Positions 8,593-16,773 are shown, counted from the stretch's first letter. The stretch: DNA of 64,000 nucleotides from Candidatus Nitrosocosmicus oleophilus (GCF_000802205.1 NZ_CP012850.1:1-64000), one strand, 5' to 3'. Numbers and translations: made by a program. Notes: generated by a model from the letters alone, not told the origin.

Positions 8593-9384
8593 ATGCTTAC
8601 CTCGATAAGAAAAATAATCGAATATCCTGCCTTTGATAATTTCATAACTTTAATAATATTATTGCAAGCCGCAGTTTTAGTATTAGAAACCATTCCAGCT
8701 TTTAACGACTATTTTCTAATATTTGAAATTATTAGTGCCATGGTTTTGGTTGTTTACATAATCGAAGCTGGCTTAAAGATTGCTGCATCCTACCCTCACT
8801 TTTCAACTTATTTCAAGAATGGTTGGAATATTTTGGATTTTTCAATAATTGTAGTCTCTTTGCTACCCCTTAGTGAAGGATACACCACTGTCGCTCGTTT
8901 AGTTAGACTCTTGCGGGTAACAAGGCTAACTCACAGATCTAAAGAAATGTCTGTTGTAGTTATGACAATTATCAAATCGATCCCTAGTATGTTAAATATC
9001 TTTTTACTCTTGTCTCTGCTCTTTTTCATGTATAGTATCGCTGGATATTACTTATTTAGCGACATAGATCCAATTCATTGGGGTTCCCTTTCTAAATCAC
9101 TTTTAACACTATTCCAAATATTAACACTTGAAGGGTGGATAGAGGTCATGTCTGCAGTCACTCATGTCAATCCTTTATACGGAATTTATTTTATTAGTTT
9201 CATAGTGATAGGAACGTTCATAGTTATTAATATTTTTGTGGCGGTAATCGTAAGAAAGTCTGAGGAAGCGTACAAGAATTTGGAAATCGAACTAGCTAAT
9301 CCGGTTAGCCAAAAGGAAATATTATTCGAAATAAAGGAAATAAGGAAGAAAATTGAAGATTTAGAATCTAAACTCTCAACTTAG
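8593..9384 (+). CDS. Single-domain voltage-gated cation channel, probable Ca2+-type selectivity filter
   Basis: 263 residues with the plan of prokaryotic NaChBac-type channels: S1-S4 (residues about 10-120), S4 with Arg at every third position (ARLVRLLRVTRLTHR, about 101-115), S5, pore loop and S6. The selectivity filter is T178-L-E-G-W182 in TLFQILTLEGWIEV. Sodium channels of this family have TLESW; the Gly variant is known from the calcium-selective channel CavMr, so calcium permeation is likely but inferred. S6 carries the expected Asn (VINIFVAVIV). A short C-terminal coiled coil (EILFEIKEIRKKIEDLESKL) fits tetramer assembly. Membrane protein; role in signalling unknown. Confidence 0.88.
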   Translation: MLTSIRKIIEYPAFDNFITLIILLQAAVLVLETIPAFNDYFLIFEIISAMVLVVYIIEAGLKIAASYPHFSTYFKNGWNILDFSIIVVSLLPLSEGYTTVARLVRLLRVTRLTHRSKEMSVVVMTIIKSIPSMLNIFLLLSLLFFMYSIAGYYLFSDIDPIHWGSLSKSLLTLFQILTLEGWIEVMSAVTHVNPLYGIYFISFIVIGTFIVINIFVAVIVRKSEEAYKNLEIELANPVSQKEILFEIKEIRKKIEDLESKLST

Positions 9385-9711
9385 TTATTGTGTAAGAATG
9401 TATACTGATATTGTCAACACAACAGGACTATATCAGTAATTGAGATTTAAATGGGTTCAAAATTTCATTTGTATTTGAATCTTCAATTTCTACTTCTGTT
9501 CCAACACAATGTGAATCAAGGTTATATAAAATGAATAAACATTGGTTAGTTTTTTCTTGGTATATGATGAGGAGTCGACAATGTTTTAGAAAAATTTTTT
9601 TACAATATTTGATATTTGAGTAAGAGCTGGCCTGTGTTGATCTATGTAAATTTGATTAGTTTGTAAGATGCTTTGATTGAATTTAATATATTGGTAAAAA
9701 AAAGAGGAGGT
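9385..9711. other. Intergenic stretch between convergent genes
   Basis: 327 bases after the channel gene and after the stop of the repeat-protein gene. No ORF or clear terminator; a short A/T-run (TTTTTTTACAATATTTG near 9595) is the only candidate termination signal. Confidence 0.4.
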
Positions 9712-11010
9712 TTATTGTTGACCTAATGCGTTATTTCCGCTATTTACTTGGTTTTGGAAGTTTTCGTTGTCACAAGATACAATAGCATCTTTACCGGACA
9801 CACATTGTGAGTTTTGGTTAGAGGATTGTGATTGGCCTATACCTTGGTTAGCCTTGTTACCGCCACTGCCACTACCGCCACTTTGGGCTGCTGCATTGTT
9901 TCCGGTGTTAGTTTGGCTTTGAGTATTCTTGTTGCTACATGAATTGCTTAAGGAACCGCCTGCTACACATTGTGCGTTTTGGTTAGAGGATTGTGATTGG
10001 CCTATACCTTGGTTAGCAGTGTTACCGCCTTTACCACTACCACCTTGTTGTCCTACTGCATTGCTTCCGCTGTTTGCTTGATTTTGAGTACTGGTGTTAT
10101 TACATGAATTAGCTACGTTTCCTCCACCAACGCATTGTGCGTTTTGATTAGAGGTTTGTGATTGGCCTATACCTTGGTTAGCAGTGTTACCGCCTTTACC
10201 ACTACCGCCACTTTGGGCTGCTGCATTGTTTCCGCTGTTTGCTTGATTTTGATTATTTACGTTATTACATGAATTTGCTGTATTTCCACCAGATACACAT
10301 TGTGCGTTTTGATTAGAGGTTTGTGATTGGCCTATACCTTGGTTAGCAGTGTTACCGCCACCACCTTTGCCTTTTCCGCTTCCACTACCGCTGCCAGTAC
10401 CACCTTGTTGTCCTACTGCATTATTTCCGCTGTTTGCTTGATTTTGTTTGTTTACGTTATTTCCCGAACCAGTTGTATCGCCACCAGACACTACACCACT
10501 ATTTTGGTTAGAGGATTGTGATTGGCCTATACCTTGGTTAGCCTTGTTACCGCCTTTGCCACTACCGCCACTTTGGGCTGCTGCATTGTTTCCGGTGTTT
10601 TTTTGATTCTGGTCATTTACATTGTTTCCTGACCCTGCTGTATTACCACCAGACACTACACCGCTGTTTTGGTTAGAGGATTGTGATTGGCCTATACCTT
10701 GGTTAGCCTTGTTACCGCCTTTACCACTACCACCTTGTTGAGCTAATGCGTTGTTTCCGCTGTTTGCTTGATTTTGTGAATTCAAATTATTGCAAGAAAC
10801 AAAAGTACCAGTTCCTGAAACGCACAAGGCATTTTGGGCAGATGATTGTGCTTGACCGATTGCTTGGTTAGCAGTGTTACCGCCTTTACCACTACCACCT
10901 TGTTGAGCTAATGCGTTGTTTCCGCTGTTTGCTTGATTTTGTGAATTCAAATTATTGCAAGAAATAAGAGTACCAGTTCCTGATACACAAACACCAAGTT
11001 GCGTTGAACT
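9712..11010. repeat. Tandem coding repeats of about 150-190 bp, eight copies
   Basis: Eight degenerate repeats of the ANQGIGQSQ...NNALAQQ unit. Stretches of DNA such as the GATTGGCCTATACCTTGGTT segment recur almost unchanged, so recombination between units is likely. The Gly/Ser/Lys linker after unit 4 is expanded (GSGSGSGKGKGGGG). Confidence 0.85.
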
Positions 11011-11178
11011 TTGTGATTGACCTATACCTTGATTGGCTGAATTGCCTTGAGCAAATGCATTCATCGACATCGAAGTTGGCCCTATCAAAAGTAATAATGA
11101 TAGTGCTACTACCGCTGCAAATGACGTTAGGATATTTTTCCCACTGTTCATTTTATATTGAATAATAGAGTTATTCAC
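9712..11178 (-). CDS. Large secreted curlin-like repeat protein, eight units
   Basis: 488 residues from GTG 11178. This start is chosen because the upstream element TTGCAA-N4-TTAGCAAA ends 32 bases before it, exactly as for the ATG of the paralogues at 6292 and 38477; an in-frame ATG inside (MNSGKN) and an upstream one are alternatives. After a signal peptide (ending near MNAFA) come eight units of about 50 residues: ANQGIGQSQSSNQNAQCVSG, variable T-rich turn, SCNN, QNQANSGNNALAQQ, then a GGSGKGGN linker. Units 1, 2 and 5-8 have two Cys; units 3 and 4 replace them by Val/Gly. Gln and Asn recur at fixed spacing, as in beta-solenoid amyloids. Likely a surface or matrix fibre protein; inferred. 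Confidence 0.8.
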   Translation of the reverse strand: MNNSIIQYKMNSGKNILTSFAAVVALSLLLLIGPTSMSMNAFAQGNSANQGIGQSQSSTQLGVCVSGTGTLISCNNLNSQNQANSGNNALAQQGGSGKGGNTANQAIGQAQSSAQNALCVSGTGTFVSCNNLNSQNQANSGNNALAQQGGSGKGGNKANQGIGQSQSSNQNSGVVSGGNTAGSGNNVNDQNQKNTGNNAAAQSGGSGKGGNKANQGIGQSQSSNQNSGVVSGGDTTGSGNNVNKQNQANSGNNAVGQQGGTGSGSGSGKGKGGGGNTANQGIGQSQTSNQNAQCVSGGNTANSCNNVNNQNQANSGNNAAAQSGGSGKGGNTANQGIGQSQTSNQNAQCVGGGNVANSCNNTSTQNQANSGSNAVGQQGGSGKGGNTANQGIGQSQSSNQNAQCVAGGSLSNSCSNKNTQSQTNTGNNAAAQSGGSGSGGNKANQGIGQSQSSNQNSQCVSGKDAIVSCDNENFQNQVNSGNNALGQQ

Positions 11179-11209
11179 CCCCTTATTAACATAAAATAAG
11201 TATATTTGG

Positions 11210-11227
11210 TTTGCTAACAAGTTGCAA
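11210..11227 (-). promoter_or_regulatory. Conserved upstream element TTGCAA-N4-TTAGCAAA
   Basis: On the minus strand TTGCAA (11227-11222) and TTAGCAAA (11217-11210), 32 bases from the GTG at 11178. A TATA-like AAATATACTTATTTTA follows. The four central bases differ from the other two copies, whereas both arms are identical, which points to protein recognition rather than mere recent duplication. Confidence 0.65.
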
Positions 11228-11582
11228 TATTCTAATACTCTAGGATTTCTAGAATTATGAATATTAACATGAACTGATATTGATCAAATTATGTAGTAGA
11301 TTTAGATGGTAATGTACTGAAAAAGTGTAATACGCAAAACTAATAATTCTAATTTAGATACTCAAACAAACAGACATTGAATCTCTCAATCCACAGTGAT
11401 TCAATTCGTAAATCAATCATAATAATTAGAATACTAATTGACTAAGATCAAACGATTATCCTTTTCTTTACAATACAATAATCGGGAAAGTCAAATGGAT
11501 GACATAACAAAGAAAAGAATATTTTAGATATCATGCTATCGTATTTGAATAAATTTAAATAACATCTAAAGATATTACACAT
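11228..11582. other. Intergenic stretch between divergent genes
   Basis: 355 AT-rich bases. AATTTAAATAA at about 11548-11558 is a plausible TATA box for the alkyltransferase gene at 11583. Nothing else supported. Confidence 0.45.
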
Positions 11583-11951
11583 ATGAAGCAAAATAGTCCC
11601 AAGCAGGACAAGAATATAAGCAAAAGATCATCTACCAATACAATAAACAGTGAAGATGTTTATAATATGCTATTAACCATTCCAAAGGGCAAAGTTTCTA
11701 CCTATGGAGATCTTGCCAATGCACTTGGAAACCCGTCTGCTTCAAGGCATGTTGGAAGAATCTTGAGCAAGAATCCAAATCCGATTAAAGTACCTTGCCA
11801 CAGGGTCATCATGTCTAATGGTAAAATAGGTGGGTATGCCTTGGGGACACAGATGAAGAAAGAATTACTGCAAAATGAAGGAGTTATTTTTGCTGATGAC
11901 TATAGAGTAAACGAATTTAGCAAGGTTCGCTATTATCCAAAAAAAGGATAA
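11583..11951 (+). CDS. Methylated-DNA--protein-cysteine alkyltransferase-like protein
   Basis: 122 residues covering the DNA-binding/active-site domain only. The helix-turn-helix (KGKVSTYGDLANALG, SASRHVGRIL) is followed by the active-site motif PCHRV with acceptor Cys72, then the GGYALGTQMKKELLQNEG segment. Reaction: irreversible transfer of the alkyl group of O6-alkylguanine to Cys, a suicide repair reaction. The N-terminal domain of classical Ogt is replaced by about 20 polar residues, so this is the short archaeal form. The presence of Cys (not Trp as in ATL proteins) supports real transferase activity. Confidence 0.9.
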   Translation: MKQNSPKQDKNISKRSSTNTINSEDVYNMLLTIPKGKVSTYGDLANALGNPSASRHVGRILSKNPNPIKVPCHRVIMSNGKIGGYALGTQMKKELLQNEGVIFADDYRVNEFSKVRYYPKKG

Positions 11952-12077
11952 TTCAATTAATCAGAGATAAGTTCATCCACATATCTACCGATCACAAAAT
12001 AGTTGTAATTTAAAGATCGTTATAAAATATCAGGTTACCAAAATATGGCAAAATAGTAAAAATATAAATTAAAAAAA

Positions 12078-12245
12078 TTATGATGTTTCTAACTCATTTA
12101 TCCTTTCTGATACTCCTTTGACCTCTTTCTCTAAATCATTTTTGTATTCTTTCAATAAATCTACTTTTTCCTCACGAGTTAGAAAGCTTCTTGATTTCTG
12201 TGCTCCAACAGCATTTACACCATTGTAACTACAACCGCAACCCAT
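12078..12245 (-). CDS. Small Gly/Cys-headed coiled-coil protein (copy 1), divergent from padR
   Basis: 55 residues, starting MGCGCSYNG and continuing into one helix with heptad character (LTREEKVDLLKEYKNDLEKEVKGVSERINELE). Two Cys at positions 3 and 5 could bind metal or thiol ligands. A paralogue (MGYGCYGSSY...) lies at 37137-37283, with the same helix and the same operator at the same distance. The head-plus-helix plan resembles DUF5320-type small archaeal proteins, but this is tentative. Placement back-to-back with padR and the shared inverted repeats suggest PadR control. Confidence 0.7.
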   Translation of the reverse strand: MGCGCSYNGVNAVGAQKSRSFLTREEKVDLLKEYKNDLEKEVKGVSERINELETS

Positions 12246-12268
12246 TATTCCACCCCCTCATCCATACC

Positions 12269-12321
12269 ATCGGACATACGATACATAGTATTCAAGATGT
12301 ATTTATATATATCGGATACCC
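12269..12321. promoter_or_regulatory. Inverted half-sites around a TATA box, between the coiled-coil gene and padR
   Basis: Left half GGACATACGATA (12272-12283), right half TATCGGATACCC (12310-12321), spacer 26 bases with TATATAAAT in it. The left half begins 27 bases upstream of the ATG at 12245. At 37310-37359 the two halves are perfect inverted copies with the same 26-base spacer. Because the half-sites flank the promoter and padR is adjacent, the simplest reading is a PadR operator controlling both directions. Inferred. Confidence 0.65.
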
Positions 12322-12337
12322 AATATCTCTATTATCT

Positions 12338-12406
12338 ATGCGCGGAGAAAGGGTGGACATAGAAAGAATGAGGAGCAGGTGGAGGAGGAGGATAAGTAGA
12401 GAATGA
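12338..12406 (+). CDS. Possible 22-residue Arg-rich leader peptide coupled to padR
   Basis: ATG 12338 opens a frame MRGERVDIERMRSRWRRRIS plus two residues, ending in TGA that overlaps the ATG of padR (ATGA, 12403-12406). The ATG is about 27 bases after the TATA-like ATTTATATAT, as expected for a leaderless transcript from the operator region. Its purine-rich codons also supply the Shine-Dalgarno-like GGTGGAGGAGGAGG before padR, so the frame may be accidental. Confidence 0.3.
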   Translation: MRGERVDIERMRSRWRRRISRE

Positions 12407-12708
12407 GAGAGGGTGGAGATTGCTGTGACATGAGAGGAATGCTGGGCTTTCTGATCCTTTTCTTACTTTCAAAAAAACCCATGCACGGTCAAGAACTAGC
12501 GGGAGAAATTGCAATTAGAAAAGGTGAGAAGAAACTAAGTCCCGGAACAATATATCCGGCACTAAAAGGTCTAAAAGAATTAGGTTTCATTATAGAGGAA
12601 AGAGACGGAAAAACAATTGTTTACAGTTTGACTGAGAGAGGCGAAAAGGCTTTGAAATTAGCCAAAAGAAAATTCATTAAGACTTTTTTTGGCATCTTCC
12701 CAGAATAG
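12403..12708 (+). CDS. PadR-family transcriptional regulator
   Basis: 101 residues, a winged helix of the PadR family: MRGMLGFLILFLLSKKPMHGQELAGEI, then LSPGTIYPALKGLKELGFIIEERDGKTIVYSLTERGEKAL, a full DNA-binding domain with only a short C-terminal helix (PadR subfamily 2 plan). Start at ATG 12403, with ATG 12430 (before RGML) an alternative. Family knowledge: dimeric repressors that often autoregulate and respond to small molecules. The two inverted half-sites upstream, repeated at 37.3 kb, are candidate operators. Two adjacent Cys (DCCDM) near the N-terminus are unusual and match the Cys head of the divergent protein. Confidence 0.88.
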   Translation: MREGGDCCDMRGMLGFLILFLLSKKPMHGQELAGEIAIRKGEKKLSPGTIYPALKGLKELGFIIEERDGKTIVYSLTERGEKALKLAKRKFIKTFFGIFPE

Positions 12709-12831
12709 TGTCATCCGATAAAACCCCATTCATAGAATATTGAACTCATTATGATAAAATAGTCCTGTTTTACAAATAAAATTAATAAAAAAGCCAAATG
12801 CTCTTTAACCCTGGGCAAAAACAGTCCTTGA

Positions 12832-13836
12832 TCAATTAGACGGTATAAACAACTGAACGTTGTTATTGGTGGTATCTGCCACATATACACGTCCATTGGA
12901 ATCAATGGTTATACTCTCTGGTTTTGAAAATTCCCCAGGACCTTCGCCCATTTGTCCAAATCCTGTGATATAGGTACCGTTTTTTGAAAATATTTGAATT
13001 CGTTGGTTGTCTGAGTCTGTCACATATAGATTTGCGACCTTGTCGAATGCTATTACTGCGGGATGATTAAATTCTCCGGGGCCTTTTCCTTCTGTCCCCC
13101 AATCTCTAAGAAATGTACCGTTGTTAGAGAAAACTTGAATTCGATTATTCCCATAATCAGGCACAAAAACATTATCGCCACTATCAACCGCAACATCCCA
13201 AGGCATTTCAAACTGATCGTTCCCTGGACCTCCGCTACCCCATGAAGCCACTAACGTACCATTGGGAGAGAATTTTTGAATAGTATCAAGATCTCTGTCA
13301 GATACAAAGACGTTATTCTGGGAATCCACTGCAATGCCATGTGGATGCACAAAATTCGCACCACTATTATCATTTTCCCCCCAAGATGTTATGAACGTAC
13401 CATTGGGAGAGAACTTTATAACTCGTTTGTTATTTTGATCTGTAATGTAAATATTCCCTTGCTTATCAATTTCACTGCTGTGAGGATGATTAATAGGAAT
13501 TCCTTTGATAGTTTGATTTCCCCATTTTAGAATAAAATTTCCATTCATATCATATTTCTTTATTTCATTTGACTGAATATCGTTGACATACAAGTTATCG
13601 TTACTATCTACTATTATTCCTTCAGGTTGAAAAATTTGAGTAGAATTTGGGTTTTCAGTTTGTGAAGATACCTCTCTTTTAAAATCAAATTTTGTATCAG
13701 GTGATATATGGCCAAATGAAGAAGGGACATGATTTTGAGCAAATACAATAATCGTTGAACAAGATAACGACATCAAAACAACAGATACAGCGCAACAAAG
13801 AAAAAATTCGCATTTAGTTTGCGTACAGTTCCACAT
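12832..13836 (-). CDS. Secreted NHL-repeat beta-propeller protein
   Basis: 334 residues. Signal-type N-terminus (hydrophobic FFLCCAVSVVLMSLSCSTIIVFA). The rest is six NHL blades with the recurring pattern P-x-G-I-x-V/I-D-x-x-N/G-N-V/I-Y-V-x-D-x-x-N-x-R-I-Q-x-F-x-x-N-G-T. NHL propellers bind proteins, RNA or small ligands or have lyase activity; no catalytic residues can be assigned. Exported; stands alone. Confidence 0.85.
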   Translation of the reverse strand: MWNCTQTKCEFFLCCAVSVVLMSLSCSTIIVFAQNHVPSSFGHISPDTKFDFKREVSSQTENPNSTQIFQPEGIIVDSNDNLYVNDIQSNEIKKYDMNGNFILKWGNQTIKGIPINHPHSSEIDKQGNIYITDQNNKRVIKFSPNGTFITSWGENDNSGANFVHPHGIAVDSQNNVFVSDRDLDTIQKFSPNGTLVASWGSGGPGNDQFEMPWDVAVDSGDNVFVPDYGNNRIQVFSNNGTFLRDWGTEGKGPGEFNHPAVIAFDKVANLYVTDSDNQRIQIFSKNGTYITGFGQMGEGPGEFSKPESITIDSNGRVYVADTTNNNVQLFIPSN

Positions 13837-14093
13837 ACGGATATTATGGTTAATATATAATATTTAACTTGTCCAAAATCATGCAGAAATACAAAAAAAT
13901 GAGCGAGATAGCTCACCTTTGATGACTAATAACCTAATAATTCAACTGCGTAATGAAAAATCAAATATGGAGCATATTCTAGGAAAAAAGCGTAGATCTC
14001 AAATAAATCAACAAACCAAAACACAGTTTTTGTGAGTTTATGCAATAATAGAGAAATAACAATTTATTCTTGTCATTTACATAGTTACATATT

Positions 14094-15944
14094 ATGAAAC
14101 TTGGCAGATTCAATAATGTAAAAGAATCAATCTCAAAGTTTTTTACAGTAAATAATTCAATCTATATTGCTGCTATTTTCATAGTCATAATCCCGCTTAT
14201 TTCATTTTTCTACTTACAGCAAGAAACAGAAAACAGCATAAGAAACAGCATATTTGAACAACAAAAACAAGTTCAAATTGACTCGAGTCGTGCGATAGCA
14301 CATCACCTGCAGTCGGATATAGAATTGATTCTATCAAGGCTGCAAGGACTAGCAATGTCTGGTAATATTCAAGAGGGTGATTTTACCTCCAATTTGACTA
14401 AAATGCTATTGACAGATTATTATGACAAGATAAGTTCCACTACTCCTGTGGACAGGGTGTTCCTTCAAGATAAAAATGGGATTGCTGTTATCGATATGGC
14501 CCCTGATGGAAATCTCTCTTATGCAGGAAAGGACTTTTCTTTTAGGAGCTGGGTTAATCAGACAAAAAACACAATGTCTCCTGTAATTTCTGACATGTTT
14601 GTTGGAGTAGATGGTAAAAATAGAATTGCAATGACTTATCCAATCACCACCACAAATAGTAGTGGTTCTTATTATAATGGCCTGGTTGGTGTAGTAATTC
14701 CAACAAATGAATTTTTTAACTATTACGGTAATATTTACGACATAAAGTCACAGTATTTGTCAGTTTTAGATAACAGAGATACGTTGTTGGTACACCCTTT
14801 ACCAGCAATCGTAGGAAAACCTTTTTTTGGAAATTTTACCCAGAACATAACTGGGCACAATGACAAGCTAAACAATCTAATAAAAACAGTCATGTCAGGG
14901 ACTCCGTCTTCTGAGGTATACAAGTTCTTAAACAATGAAAGACTAACTTCGGGATACCCGGTTTTCGTTGAGGGCTCTCCCAAGTACTCTGTATTTGTGA
15001 TATCCCCAACTTCATTTATTTATTCAAAAATTAATGAAATAATAGACAAGGAAAGACTGCAAATGCTGACTTTAATAATAGCCATAATCGCGGTAGTATT
15101 GTTATTGATTTTGTTCCTAAGTAAAGTTAATAGTACCTTGGATAAATCAGTTAAGAAAAGGACCAAGGAACTAGAAGATACAAACAGGAAACTCGAAATA
15201 GCAAATAGAAATGTCCAGATTCACGATGATATGCAGAAGGAATTCATAAACATAGCTGCTCATGAACTAAGAAATCCAGTACAATCTTTGCTTGGCTTCT
15301 CAGATATTTTAATGAAATTGATTGGTAACGTTGAGTTGTATAAACATCCTATGGAAGCAATAAATAGAAATGCAAAACGGCTCAAGAGGTTGGTAGATAT
15401 AGTCTTTGAAATATCGCAACTAGATAATGATTTATCGCTACTAAGTAAAGGTCCAATTGATCTCAAGGAATTGATGACAGACATAATGACTAGTTACCAA
15501 GATCGGAAAAAAGGTGATCGCAAGTATAACATCGTGCTTGAAGAGTCATATGCTCCTAATGACAGTCAAATATTAAATGCTGACGAATCTCGATTGACAC
15601 AAGTAATCATGAACTTGATAGACAACGCCGTGGAATTTACGAAAGACGAGGATGAGATAAAAATAGATATGAAAAAAATAAACAATGGAAAGGAAATAGA
15701 GGTAACTATAAGTGACCCGGGACAAGGAATTCATCCAGATGATTTACCATTGTTATTTACTAGATTTGTAAAAAAATCAAGAAGGGGAACAGGACTTGGT
15801 TTGTATGTTTCTAAAAAGATAATTGAGGCCCATGGTGGAAAGATTTGGGCTAAAAACATTCAAGACGGGAAGGGTGTAACTTTTGGATTTAGTTTGCCAG
15901 TACAAGACCAACTCTCCAATCCAGACAACTTTGATGATCGATGA
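14094..15944 (+). CDS. Membrane sensor histidine kinase with extracellular Cache domain
   Basis: 616 residues. Two membrane helices (about 22-41 and 322-345) flank a roughly 280-residue double-Cache sensor (FLQDKNGIAVIDMAPDG, SVLDNRDTLLVHPLPAIVGK). A coiled-coil linker (KRTKELEDTNRKLEIANRNVQ) leads to HisKA with phospho-acceptor His390 in IAAHELRNPVQSLLGF, then the ATPase domain: N box (QVIMNLIDNAVEF), G1 (ISDPGQGI), G2 (RRGTGLGLYVSKKIIEAHGG). All catalytic motifs are present. Ligand unknown. No regulator is adjacent. The truncated gene at 48094-48654 is a relative of its sensor part. Confidence 0.9.
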   Translation: MKLGRFNNVKESISKFFTVNNSIYIAAIFIVIIPLISFFYLQQETENSIRNSIFEQQKQVQIDSSRAIAHHLQSDIELILSRLQGLAMSGNIQEGDFTSNLTKMLLTDYYDKISSTTPVDRVFLQDKNGIAVIDMAPDGNLSYAGKDFSFRSWVNQTKNTMSPVISDMFVGVDGKNRIAMTYPITTTNSSGSYYNGLVGVVIPTNEFFNYYGNIYDIKSQYLSVLDNRDTLLVHPLPAIVGKPFFGNFTQNITGHNDKLNNLIKTVMSGTPSSEVYKFLNNERLTSGYPVFVEGSPKYSVFVISPTSFIYSKINEIIDKERLQMLTLIIAIIAVVLLLILFLSKVNSTLDKSVKKRTKELEDTNRKLEIANRNVQIHDDMQKEFINIAAHELRNPVQSLLGFSDILMKLIGNVELYKHPMEAINRNAKRLKRLVDIVFEISQLDNDLSLLSKGPIDLKELMTDIMTSYQDRKKGDRKYNIVLEESYAPNDSQILNADESRLTQVIMNLIDNAVEFTKDEDEIKIDMKKINNGKEIEVTISDPGQGIHPDDLPLLFTRFVKKSRRGTGLGLYVSKKIIEAHGGKIWAKNIQDGKGVTFGFSLPVQDQLSNPDNFDDR

Positions 15945-16110
15945 CTACACAGGATTATCGATTTGAAATCAAAAATTATTCAACAAATATTGTTATCAAA
16001 AGTTTCTACTTTAAATTAAATAGATGGATTGACTGGATAAAGGATAATACAAAGGTATAAATCAATATAGTATCGGTAGATAAGAGTACAACGATGTAGT
16101 TAGTTGGTAT

Positions 16111-16773
16111 CTAGCTCTTCTGCAACTGGGCTATTTTTTGATCAAAGTAAATTTTCCAAGGTTCGGGCAAAAATTTTGATTTTGTTGCTTTTTTCATTTT
16201 AGATATACTTCCCTCATCATTGCGATCATTTATATATAAACTAACAATATCATTTATAGTAACATTATTTTTATCCTTGTATAATAATTTTATGTTGTCA
16301 CCAGCACCTAATTCACCTTCTTCTAATACCTTGTAATATATTCCTGGACGTCGACTATTGACGAATTTCTCTAGGATATCCATGCGACCAAATTTGATAC
16401 CCAGTTTGTAACAAGGCATTCGAGGTTGCGTTACAGCTAACCGAGATGAACCGATTTGATATTGATCACCTATGTTTACCTTGTCCTCGTATAAACCCTG
16501 AGTGGTTAGGTTTTCTCCAAACATTCCGAAAGGCATAACAATTGTAGGGTATACTTCTTTCCAATATTTGTAATGTTCCTCAGGATATGAATAAACCGCT
16601 TTATCAAATCCACCATGAACCGAAAGGTCTGCTTGTGCATCCCCAGCCAAATTAAGTGTGGTTACTTTTACCCTTCCCTCTACAGGTTCTTTGAATATGC
16701 TCGTAACAACTTGTCGCTTCCCGTATGAAACCTGTTTGGGTAGTCCTACATTAACTGAAACCACTTTCATCAT
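16111..16773 (-). CDS. MOSC-domain protein, YiiM type
   Basis: 220 residues. The MOSC core is complete: GDAQADLSVHGGFDKAVYSYPEEHY, FGENLTTQGL, and the conserved Cys in QPRMPCYKLG. The C-terminal helical segment matches the YiiM group. Family role: molybdenum-cofactor binding and reduction of N-hydroxylated compounds or sulfur transfer; substrate here unknown. Context supports this: it opens a 10-kb run of molybdenum-cofactor genes. Confidence 0.88.
   Translation of the reverse strand: MMKVVSVNVGLPKQVSYGKRQVVTSIFKEPVEGRVKVTTLNLAGDAQADLSVHGGFDKAVYSYPEEHYKYWKEVYPTIVMPFGMFGENLTTQGLYEDKVNIGDQYQIGSSRLAVTQPRMPCYKLGIKFGRMDILEKFVNSRRPGIYYKVLEEGELGAGDNIKLLYKDKNNVTINDIVSLYINDRNDEGSISKMKKATKSKFLPEPWKIYFDQKIAQLQKS

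Noticed and set aside
12191-12337. Upstream part of the 71-codon frame before padR
   Set aside because: It crosses the operator half-sites and TATA box on the way, so it is not translated as one protein; only the last 22 codons are considered possible.
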